Program-made: the position numbers and the translations under genes
Part shown: in pieces, positions 1 to 6,448 of the stretch
Position numbering within the stretch: the stretch's first letter is position 1
Layout of the letters: each line of letters opens with the position of its first letter
The notes under the pieces: model-generated
Told to the model about the DNA's origin: nothing
The model's input: the letters and a program-made list of their open reading frames with translations, nothing else
Database searches by the model: none
NCBI GenBank assembly: GCA_036497785.1
Contig: DASXIW010000166.1
Span: forward strand, 1-18,274
Source of the DNA: DASXIW01 sp036497785
GTDB taxonomy: Bacteria > Pseudomonadota > Alphaproteobacteria > Acetobacterales > Acetobacteraceae
DNA length: 18,274 nucleotides
Direction: 5' to 3'

Positions 1-1517
1 GGCCCCGCAACGGTCTTGAACGACTCGTCTTCGACCCGACCCGATTGCGTCTCCGCGATCTGATCGGTGATTTCCACCACCTTGTTGGGATCGGCACCGT
101 TGTCGCCCGAGGTGCTCGAGGTCGAGGTTGTCGCCCACAGCGTCACGGTGCCGTCGCCGTTGACTCGGCCGGTCAGATTCCGCAGTCCAATCGTGGTGAC
201 AGCGGGATATGGGCCGGCGGAACCAGTCAGATGATTTTCGACGCCGCCGATCAAACCCTTCTCCAGCACATATTGGAGACGCCAGGTGCCGTCGCTACCG
301 AGGGTCCACTTCTCCAGCCCAGCGTTCGACGCAGTATCCGTTGCGTTCCCGGCGCCCTCGTCGGTGACATACATGGTCGTCGGATTGGCAAAAAACACGG
401 CGAAAGGCGTGTAGTCTCCACCGGTTGCACGCGCTGAATCAGTCGGGAAACCCGGCACGACGCGAATGGTCGAGGTCGACGCGGAGCCCAATGTCGGCAG
501 CGTACTCGGCGGGGCGACGGTATAGACCGTATCCATGCCGTTACTGCCGCTACCCTTCGTGAAATACGGCGCGCCGCCGAATTCCGTCAGGCCGCGATAG
601 TTGTCATCCTTGCCCGGCTTATCGAGCGTGTTGTTCTTGTTGAGAGGAAATTGGAGAAGCGGATCGACCTCGATCGATTCGGCCGACGCAATTGTCCAAT
701 CCGCCATCGCCGCATCGATCGGGTTGACGACTTCCAGGCCGGTTGTCTCGGTGACGTCCGGATTCGTGCCGTTGGTGCTTGATCCGAAGGTCGATGCATT
801 GCCATTGTTGGCGTTGCCGACCATATAGTACAGGCCATTCGACCCCAACAGGGCGGATCGACCGTTATTGCCGCCATAATCGATGGTCGGCGTGTAAGTG
901 ATGCCGCCCTTTTCATTGACCGACACGATGGTCCGGCGAAAGGCGAAGTTCGTTCCGAAGGCGGCGGTCACCGGGTTCGTCAGGTCCTGTCCCGGCACCG
1001 CATCGGAATTCGATACGTCAAGGTTTCCAACGCCCGCGTTCGCATAGCCGACAAACACCACGCTGACCGCCGGCCAGTGGTTGATCACATGCAGGCCAAG
1101 CTCGGACTTCGATGAAAAGCTGGTAACGACTTGATCGGTCGGCACCTGCATCGAACGGAAGATCTTGCCGTTGCTCAAGTCGATATCGGCCAGTTGGATG
1201 CCCGAGGTGACGCCGAAGCTGGCATCGACCCCCGCATTGTTCCAGACGGTGACGTAATCATTGCCCGCGACCGCCTTCGACGGGCCGGCCAGCGGCGTTC
1301 CCACCGTCAGCGTGGCGACGGGTCCCTGTGTGTTGTCGTACGTGCTGCTGCTGACAACCAGCGACCCGTGCTTCAGGAACTGCTGGTCCGCATTGGCAGG
1401 ACTTGGATCAGCCAAACCGAACAGCGCAACGCCAAGCAACGCGGTTCCAGACAACAGTACTTGGCGTGCCGGACGGCGCGCGGACAGACTAAGAAAATTC
1501 AACCTCGTGATCCCCAC
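1..1517 (-). CDS. Secreted protein of unknown function, partial (3' end beyond window)
   Basis: The frame is open from a GTG at 1517 to the left edge, about 505 codons with no stop, so the C-terminus is missing. I do not recognise a named family. Residues 1-43 look like a Sec signal peptide: basic stretch ARRPARQ, hydrophobic core LLSGTALLGVALFGL, likely cut after A43 in PANA-DQQ. The mature part is rich in Gly, Asn, Ser and Thr, has few Lys and apparently no Cys, and alternates short hydrophobic strands with polar turns. Recognisable points are SFSSKSE near 133-139, LDVSNS near 166-171 and GGNNGRSALL near 215-224. This suits an exported beta-rich, perhaps propeller-like, protein, but that is inference. 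The start is uncertain: a TTG at 1502, preceded by GGGGA, would give a shorter signal peptide. The gene is visibly less GC-rich than the rest of the window. No catalytic motif could be assigned. Confidence 0.75.
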   Translation of the reverse strand, partial: MGITRLNFLSLSARRPARQVLLSGTALLGVALFGLADPSPANADQQFLKHGSLVVSSSTYDNTQGPVATLTVGTPLAGPSKAVAGNDYVTVWNNAGVDASFGVTSGIQLADIDLSNGKIFRSMQVPTDQVVTSFSSKSELGLHVINHWPAVSVVFVGYANAGVGNLDVSNSDAVPGQDLTNPVTAAFGTNFAFRRTIVSVNEKGGITYTPTIDYGGNNGRSALLGSNGLYYMVGNANNGNASTFGSSTNGTNPDVTETTGLEVVNPIDAAMADWTIASAESIEVDPLLQFPLNKNNTLDKPGKDDNYRGLTEFGGAPYFTKGSGSNGMDTVYTVAPPSTLPTLGSASTSTIRVVPGFPTDSARATGGDYTPFAVFFANPTTMYVTDEGAGNATDTASNAGLEKWTLGSDGTWRLQYVLEKGLIGGVENHLTGSAGPYPAVTTIGLRNLTGRVNGDGTVTLWATTSTSSTSGDNGADPNKVVEITDQIAETQSGRVEDESFKTVAG

Positions 1518-1555
1518 GACATGTTTCGAAGACTCACGAAGGCTACGATCGGTTT

Positions 1556-1573
1556 GTGACAGTGTAATTACTG
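1556..1573 (-). promoter_or_regulatory. PhoB-box-like site upstream of the secreted-protein gene
   Basis: Read on the minus strand, the site is CAGTAAT-TACA-CTGTCAC. The second heptamer matches the PhoB half-site CTGTCAC exactly. The first matches CTGTCAT at 5 of 7 positions, and the spacing of 4 is the canonical one. It ends 38 bases before the GTG start. The same bases also form a palindrome, ACAGT-N6-ACTGT, at 1559-1574, so another regulator is possible. No clear -10 hexamer is visible downstream. Confidence 0.3.
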
Positions 1574-1970
1574 TAAGATAGGATTTGCGCTACGGTTCGA
1601 TGAACACCAACCGACGCCGGTCCTGGATCGCATCAGTGGCCGGGAAGTCAGCCCGCCGAACTATTCCGGCAGGCGGCAAGTCGGGATCCGATCGGAAATT
1701 TGTGTCGAGTGAAATCGGTTCACCACGCGCGGCCGTATTGAAATAAGTCGGGCGAAATGGCCCCCGGTGAGCGTTCACGAAGCGAAGTCGCCAACTTAAT
1801 GAGGTCGCCAGGAACGCTCTAACGCTTTGTTTGACCGCATGATTCACGCTCTTTGAACGGGCCGCTCGGCGCGATCATGCGATAAACTCTCGGTAGTTGC
1901 GGGCCCCCGATTTGAACCTTCCCCCACCCTACCCGCGGGGCCGATCGCGCATTCGATCCGCGATGTTCGG

Positions 1971-1996
1971 TAAAGGGGGATCCAAGCCCCTGGACC
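1971..1996 (-). terminator. Weak hairpin downstream of pdxJ, possible terminator
   Basis: On the minus strand, starting 20 bases after the pdxJ stop, GGTCCA can pair with TGGATCC (one bulged T) around the loop GGGGCT. It is followed by CCCTTTA. A competing pairing is GGGG with CCCC. The T-run is only three bases, so this would be a poor intrinsic terminator. It is, however, the only candidate at the end of the operon. Confidence 0.3.
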
Positions 1997-2016
1997 TTAA
2001 TAGCTGGGGCCGCGGG

Positions 2017-2733
2017 CTACTTCCGCGCCAACGCCATAACGTCCCGCATGCGCGCAATAACCTTGGGAAGCCCATCAAAAATCGCCTGCCCGATGATGAA
2101 ATGGCCGATGTTCAATTCCACCACCTCAGGCAGCGCCGCCACAGGCCCCACATTGTCGTAGGTCAGCCCATGCCCCGCATGGCATTCCAGCCCCAGCGAC
2201 GTCGTCAGCGCCGCCGCCGTGCGCAGCCGCTCCAGCTCGCCCTCACGTCCTTCGGCATAAGCCCCAGTATGCAGCTCGACAATATCCGCCCCGATCTCGG
2301 CACTCGCGCGCAACTGATCGGGATCGGGATCGATGAACAGCGACACGCGGATGCCCGCATGCTTCAGCGCCGCCACGATCGGGCGCAGCGCGTGGTGCTG
2401 CCCGCGCACATCCAGCCCGCCTTCGGTCGTCACCTCGGTGCGCTTTTCCGGCACGACGCAGCACGCATGCGGCCGCGTTTCCAACGCGATGCGCAGCATC
2501 TCCTCGGTCGCCGCCATTTCCAGGTTCAGCGGCCTGGTGATCGCCGCCTTCACCGCTTTCACATCAGCATCACGGATATGCCGCCGGTCCTCGCGCAGAT
2601 GGATCGTGATCCCATCGGCACCCGATGCAATCGCCAACTCCGCCGCCGCCAGCGGATCGGGATGCAACCCGCCGCGTGCGTTGCGCACGGTGGCTACGTG
2701 ATCGACATTGATGCCCAGCCGCAGCGTGTTCAT
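2017..2733 (-). CDS. pdxJ: Pyridoxine 5'-phosphate synthase PdxJ
   Basis: PdxJ condenses 3-amino-2-oxopropyl phosphate (1-amino-acetone 3-phosphate) with 1-deoxy-D-xylulose 5-phosphate to give pyridoxine 5'-phosphate, the last ring-forming step of DXP-dependent vitamin B6 synthesis in the cytoplasm. The 238-residue protein has the usual length and starts MNTLRLGINVDHVATVRNAR, the family's N-terminal signature. Active-site positions expected from E. coli PdxJ are present: H45, R47 and H52 in IHLREDRRH, E72 in LEMA, and H185/H188 in CHAGHG. FIIGQAIFDGL near the C-terminus is the typical phosphate-binding end of this TIM barrel. Its ATG overlaps the pdxA stop by four bases (ATGA), so it is translationally coupled to the enzyme that supplies its substrate. 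It is the last gene of the long minus-strand operon. Confidence 0.97.
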   Translation of the reverse strand: MNTLRLGINVDHVATVRNARGGLHPDPLAAAELAIASGADGITIHLREDRRHIRDADVKAVKAAITRPLNLEMAATEEMLRIALETRPHACCVVPEKRTEVTTEGGLDVRGQHHALRPIVAALKHAGIRVSLFIDPDPDQLRASAEIGADIVELHTGAYAEGREGELERLRTAAALTTSLGLECHAGHGLTYDNVGPVAALPEVVELNIGHFIIGQAIFDGLPKVIARMRDVMALARK

Positions 2734-3728
2734 GCCGCCTCCTGCCGCCGCACGAGTTCCACGGCGAGATCGATCGCCGCGATCAGGCTCGATGGATCGG
2801 CAACCCCCCGCCCGGCGATGGCGAAGGCGGTGCCGTGATCAGGCGATGTGCGAATGATCGGCAGCCCGAGCGTCACATTCACGCCGCGATGCATATCCAG
2901 CGTCTTCAGCGGAATCAACGCCTGGTCGTGATACATGCCCAGCGCCACGTCGTATTCCGCCCGCGCGGCCGGCGTGAACATGCTGTCCGCCGCCCAGGGG
3001 CCGGATACGTCCACCCCCTCCGCGCGCAGCTGCGCGATCGCGGGAAAGATGATGTTGCGCTCTTCCATGCCCATCGTCCCGTCCTCTCCGGCATGCGGGT
3101 TGAGCCCCGCGACGGCGATGCGCGGTGCGGCAATGCGCCAATGCCGCCGCAGCGCCGCGTCGGTCACGCGCGCCACCGCCAATATGCGCTCGACGGTGAT
3201 CATCTCCAGCATGTCGCGGATCGAGGCATGCACCGTCACCGGCACCACGCGCAGATCCGGGCTCGCCAGCATCATCACGGGCAAGGGGGCGCCGGTCAGC
3301 TCGGCCAGGAACTCGGTATGGCCGGGATAGGCAAATCCGGCGCCGTATAACGAGGCTTTGTGGATCGGATTGGTCACCACCGCCGCGGCCTCGCCGGCCA
3401 ACGTCAGCCGCGTCGCCTGCTCGATGGAGCCGATCACCGCGCCAGCATTCGCCGGATCGGCATGCCCGGGACGGGCCAGCACGGCCAGCGTCACCGGCAA
3501 CACCGGCAGCGCATCGCGAAACGCCGCACTCGCGTCGCCCAACGCGCTCACCACCCGGATCGGCACGTCCAGCCCCAGGCCGCGCGCGATGCCCGCCAGC
3601 CGCCCGGGATCATCCAGCGCCACAAACGGATAGCAGTTGCGTCGCGCCAGCCATGCCTTCAGGGCAAGCTCCCCGCCAATCCCAGCGGGGTCGCCCATCG
3701 TCAGCGCCAGCGGACGCACCGAACTCAT
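2730..3728 (-). CDS. pdxA: 4-hydroxythreonine-4-phosphate dehydrogenase PdxA
   Basis: PdxA oxidises 4-phosphohydroxy-L-threonine with NAD(P)+. The product decarboxylates to 3-amino-2-oxopropyl phosphate, the substrate of PdxJ. From the chosen ATG the protein has 332 residues, close to the E. coli enzyme (329). Family motifs in order are TMGDPAGIG at 10-18, TNPIHKASLYGAG at 119-131, PGHTE at 135-139, TVHASI at 165-170, NPHAGEDG at 210-217 and MYHDQALIPLK at 265-275. Histidines at about 167, 212 and 267 fit the three metal ligands of the family. One oddity is GTAFAIAG near 299-306, where most PdxA proteins have Asp in GTAFDIAG. An alternative ATG at 3755 would add nine residues and overlap lpdA. 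I prefer 3728, four bases after the lpdA stop, although no clear Shine-Dalgarno site marks either start. Confidence 0.95.
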   Translation of the reverse strand: MSSVRPLALTMGDPAGIGGELALKAWLARRNCYPFVALDDPGRLAGIARGLGLDVPIRVVSALGDASAAFRDALPVLPVTLAVLARPGHADPANAGAVIGSIEQATRLTLAGEAAAVVTNPIHKASLYGAGFAYPGHTEFLAELTGAPLPVMMLASPDLRVVPVTVHASIRDMLEMITVERILAVARVTDAALRRHWRIAAPRIAVAGLNPHAGEDGTMGMEERNIIFPAIAQLRAEGVDVSGPWAADSMFTPAARAEYDVALGMYHDQALIPLKTLDMHRGVNVTLGLPIIRTSPDHGTAFAIAGRGVADPSSLIAAIDLAVELVRRQEAA

Positions 3729-3732
3729 CGCA

Positions 3733-5124
3733 TCAGATGTGGATCGCCCGGCCATCCGCAGCGAGCGCCGCTTCCTTGACCGATTCGCTCAGCGTCGGAT
3801 GGGCGTGGCAGATACGCGCCACATCCTCGGCGCTGGCGCCGAACTCCATCGCCGTCACCAATTCGGCGATCAACGCACCGGCATCCGGCCCAAGAATATG
3901 CGCTCCCAGCAGCCGATCGGTCTGCTTGTCGGCCAGGATTTTCACAAACCCGTCCGTGTCGCCCATCGCCCGCGCCCGGCCATTCGCCGTGAACGGGAAT
4001 TTGCCGACGGTATAGGCGGTACCCGCCTCTTTCAGCTGTTCCTCGGTCTGCCCCACCGTCGCCACTTCCGGCCAAGTGTAGATGATGCTGGGGATGGCGT
4101 CGTAGTTCACATGTCCGTGCTGCCCGGCCAGGATCTCCGCCAGGGCCACGCCCTCATCCTCGCCCTTATGCGCCAGCATCGGCCCGGCGATCACGTCGCC
4201 GATGGCGTAGATGCCCGGCACGTTGGTGGCGAAATGCGCGTGTGTCTTCACCCGGCCCCGCCCATCCGTCTCCACGCCCACAGCGTCCAGGCCCAGCCCG
4301 TTCGTATAGGCGCGCCGCCCGATCGACAGCAGCACCACATCGGCCTTCAGCTCCTCGGCCTCTCCGCCTTTGGCGGGCTCCATGGTCAGCGTCACGCCGT
4401 CATTGCCGACCGCGGCCTTGGTCACCTTCATGCCCAGCCGGAACTTCAGCCCCTGCTTGGTCAGCACACGCTCGAAGGCCTTGGTGACTTCGTTGTCGAC
4501 GCCGGGCGTGATCCGGTCCAAGAACTCCACCACCGTCACCTCGGCGCCCAGCCGGCGCCAGACGCTACCCAGCTCCAGCCCGATCACGCCGCCACCGATC
4601 ACCACCAGATGGTCGGGCACCTTGTCCAGCTCCAGCGCCCCGGTCGAGGTCACGATGGCCTTCTCGTCCACCTCGACGCCGGGCAACGGCATGCTCTCGC
4701 TGCCGGTGGCAATCACGATGTTCTTCGTCGTGTATTCGGTCCCGTCCACGGCAACCTTGCCCGGCGCCGTGATCGTCCCGGTACCCTTCAGCCAGGTGAT
4801 CTTGTTCTTCTTGAACAGGAACTCCACGCCCTTCACGTTGTCGCTCACCACCTCGCCTTTGCGCGCCAGCATGCGCGCCAGGTCCAGCTTCACCCCCTCG
4901 ACGGCAATGCCGTGATCGGCGAAGCCGTGCTGCAGCGCGTGCAGATTTTCCGAGGATTGCAGCAGCGCCTTGCTCGGGATGCAGCCCACGTTCAGGCAGG
5001 TCCCGCCCAGCGTCGCGCGCTTCTCCACGCACGCCACCTTCATGCCCAGCTGCGCCGCCCGGATGGCGCAAACATATCCGCCAGGGCCGGAGCCGATGAC
5101 GATAACGTCGAACGCGTCGCTCAT
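3733..5124 (-). CDS. lpdA: Dihydrolipoyl dehydrogenase (E3 of 2-oxoglutarate dehydrogenase)
   Basis: This FAD enzyme reoxidises the dihydrolipoyl group of the E2 subunit and passes electrons to NAD+. The 463-residue length is typical. The FAD-binding Rossmann motif GSGPGG is at 11-16, the redox-active disulfide is C43/C48 in GGTCLNVGCIPSK, and the NAD-binding motif VIGGGVIGLELG is at about residues 174-185. The second FAD motif, GIYAIGDV, is in the middle, and the catalytic His-Glu pair is in HAHPTLSE near the C-terminus. It lies four bases downstream of sucB, so it very probably serves the 2-oxoglutarate dehydrogenase complex. Whether other E3 genes exist for pyruvate dehydrogenase cannot be seen here. 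Confidence 0.97.
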   Translation of the reverse strand: MSDAFDVIVIGSGPGGYVCAIRAAQLGMKVACVEKRATLGGTCLNVGCIPSKALLQSSENLHALQHGFADHGIAVEGVKLDLARMLARKGEVVSDNVKGVEFLFKKNKITWLKGTGTITAPGKVAVDGTEYTTKNIVIATGSESMPLPGVEVDEKAIVTSTGALELDKVPDHLVVIGGGVIGLELGSVWRRLGAEVTVVEFLDRITPGVDNEVTKAFERVLTKQGLKFRLGMKVTKAAVGNDGVTLTMEPAKGGEAEELKADVVLLSIGRRAYTNGLGLDAVGVETDGRGRVKTHAHFATNVPGIYAIGDVIAGPMLAHKGEDEGVALAEILAGQHGHVNYDAIPSIIYTWPEVATVGQTEEQLKEAGTAYTVGKFPFTANGRARAMGDTDGFVKILADKQTDRLLGAHILGPDAGALIAELVTAMEFGASAEDVARICHAHPTLSESVKEAALAADGRAIHI

Positions 5125-5128
5125 TGTC

Positions 5129-6397
5129 TCACAGCTCCAGCAGCAGGCGGCGCGGATCTTCGATGGCTTCCTTCACCCGCACCAGGAACGACACCGCCTC
5201 CTTGCCGTCGATGATCCGATGATCATAGGAAAGGGCCAGGTACATCATCGGCCGGATCTCCACCTTGCCGCCGACGGCCATCGGCCGTTCCTGGATCTTG
5301 TGCATGCCCAGAATGGCGGATTGGGGCGGGTTCAGGATCGGCGTGGACATCAGGCTGCCGTACACGCCGCCATTGGTGATGCTGAACGTGCCACCGCTCA
5401 GCTCGTCGATCTTCAACTGCCCGTCGCGCGCACGCCGTCCGAAATCGCCGATCGTCTTCTCGATCTGCGCGAAGCCCATCTGGTCGGCATCGCGCAGCAC
5501 CGGCACCACCAGCCCGTTGGGGCCACCCACCGCGATGCCCATATGGACGAAGTTCTTATAGACGATGTCATCGCCGTCGATCTCGGCGTTCACCGCCGGG
5601 AATTCCTTCAGCGCCGCCACGCAGGCCCGCACGAAGAACGACATGAAGCCCAGGCGAACGCCGCCATGCTTCTTCTCGAAGGCGTCGCGGTACTCGGCGC
5701 GCATCGCCATCGCGGCCGACATGTCCACCTCGTTGAAGGTGGTCAGCATGGCCGCGTTATGCTGCGCCTCCTTCAGCCGCTGCGCGATGGTGCGGCGCAG
5801 CCGGGTCATCTTCACCCGCTCCTCGCCGCGCTCCAGCACACGCGGCGCCTTCGCGGCCGGCACGGCCACGGCCGTGGCGGCGGGACGGCTGATGAACTCC
5901 AGCACATCGCCCTTGGTCAGCCGGCCATCCTTGCCCGTGCCCGTGCCAAGCTGCGCCACGGACACGCCCTGCTCAGCCATGATCTTCGCGGCCGAAGGCA
6001 GCGGCGCCACCTTCGGGCCGAAGGCGGCGGCATGCGCCACATCTGATGGCGGCGTCGCCGGACGCGCCACGGGGCCGGAGGCGGATGGCGGCGGGTTCAC
6101 CCCGGCGGCCGGATTCGCGGCCGGCCGCGGCTTCTCGACCGATTTCGCGGCGGCGACACCATTTTCGGACAGCAGCCCCAGCACCGCGCCCACCTCAACC
6201 TCGCCGCCCTCATCGACGCTGATCTCAGACAGCGTGCCGGCGGCAGGTGCGTTCACCTCCACCGTCACCTTGTCGGTCTCCAGCTCGACCAGCGCCTCGT
6301 CGGCCGCGACGGCCTCACCCGCCTTCTTCAGCCACCGCGCCACGGTCGCCGTGGTGACGCTCTCGCCCAGTGCGGGCACCTTGATTTCGGTCGCCAT
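5129..6397 (-). CDS. sucB: Dihydrolipoyllysine succinyltransferase (E2 of 2-oxoglutarate dehydrogenase)
   Basis: The E2 core of the 2-oxoglutarate dehydrogenase complex transfers the succinyl group from lipoyl-lysine to CoA. The 422-residue protein shows the standard order. A single lipoyl domain spans residues 1-75, with the lipoylated lysine K43 in ELETDKVTVEV. An Ala/Pro-rich linker covers about 77-125. A peripheral subunit-binding domain follows (KIMAEQGVSVAQL, GRLTKGDVLEFI). The C-terminal acyltransferase domain ends with LSYDHRIIDGKEAV, holding the catalytic His at about 393 and Asp at about 397. One lipoyl domain and the EVDMS and SYDHRIIDG forms fit the succinyl- rather than acetyl-transferase. 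The start ATG at 6397 gives the classical N-terminus of the family and follows sucA after 51 bases. Confidence 0.97.
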   Translation of the reverse strand: MATEIKVPALGESVTTATVARWLKKAGEAVAADEALVELETDKVTVEVNAPAAGTLSEISVDEGGEVEVGAVLGLLSENGVAAAKSVEKPRPAANPAAGVNPPPSASGPVARPATPPSDVAHAAAFGPKVAPLPSAAKIMAEQGVSVAQLGTGTGKDGRLTKGDVLEFISRPAATAVAVPAAKAPRVLERGEERVKMTRLRRTIAQRLKEAQHNAAMLTTFNEVDMSAAMAMRAEYRDAFEKKHGGVRLGFMSFFVRACVAALKEFPAVNAEIDGDDIVYKNFVHMGIAVGGPNGLVVPVLRDADQMGFAQIEKTIGDFGRRARDGQLKIDELSGGTFSITNGGVYGSLMSTPILNPPQSAILGMHKIQERPMAVGGKVEIRPMMYLALSYDHRIIDGKEAVSFLVRVKEAIEDPRRLLLEL

Positions 6398-6448
6398 GGC
6401 AGCGTGTCCAGTCCTTGTTTTGTCGTCTCGAAGAAAGGGAGGGTCGTC

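Larger units (their letters stand above)
1518..2016. other. Gene-poor stretch of about 500 bases
   Basis: No recognisable gene lies here. An 85-codon minus-strand frame at 1590-1847 has an ATG, but no good ribosome binding site and no recognisable domain. Its composition is rich in Arg and Pro, and I do not call it. An imperfect GC hairpin lies at 1651-1674 (arms GCCCGCCGAA and TTCCGGCAGGC, one mismatch, one bulge) without a T-run. The stretch is less GC-rich than the operon to its right and contains the upstream region of the secreted-protein gene. It could be decayed sequence or simply a long spacer. Confidence 0.5.

Noticed and set aside
1590..1847. 85-codon minus-strand frame in the gene-poor stretch
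   Set aside because: No ribosome binding site, no domain, no hydrophobic pattern or conserved motif. It could occur by chance.
1903..1931. tRNA-like T-loop: minus strand contains GGTTCAAATC
   Set aside because: The flanking five bases on each side do not pair, and no acceptor, D or anticodon stems can be found around it.
3637..5214. Long plus-strand open frame of 525 codons opposite lpdA
   Set aside because: It is antisense to an unmistakable dehydrogenase. Its His/Arg/Gln-rich composition is what GC-rich genes give on the opposite strand. The same holds for the long plus-strand frames at 7322-9214 and 9444-10820.
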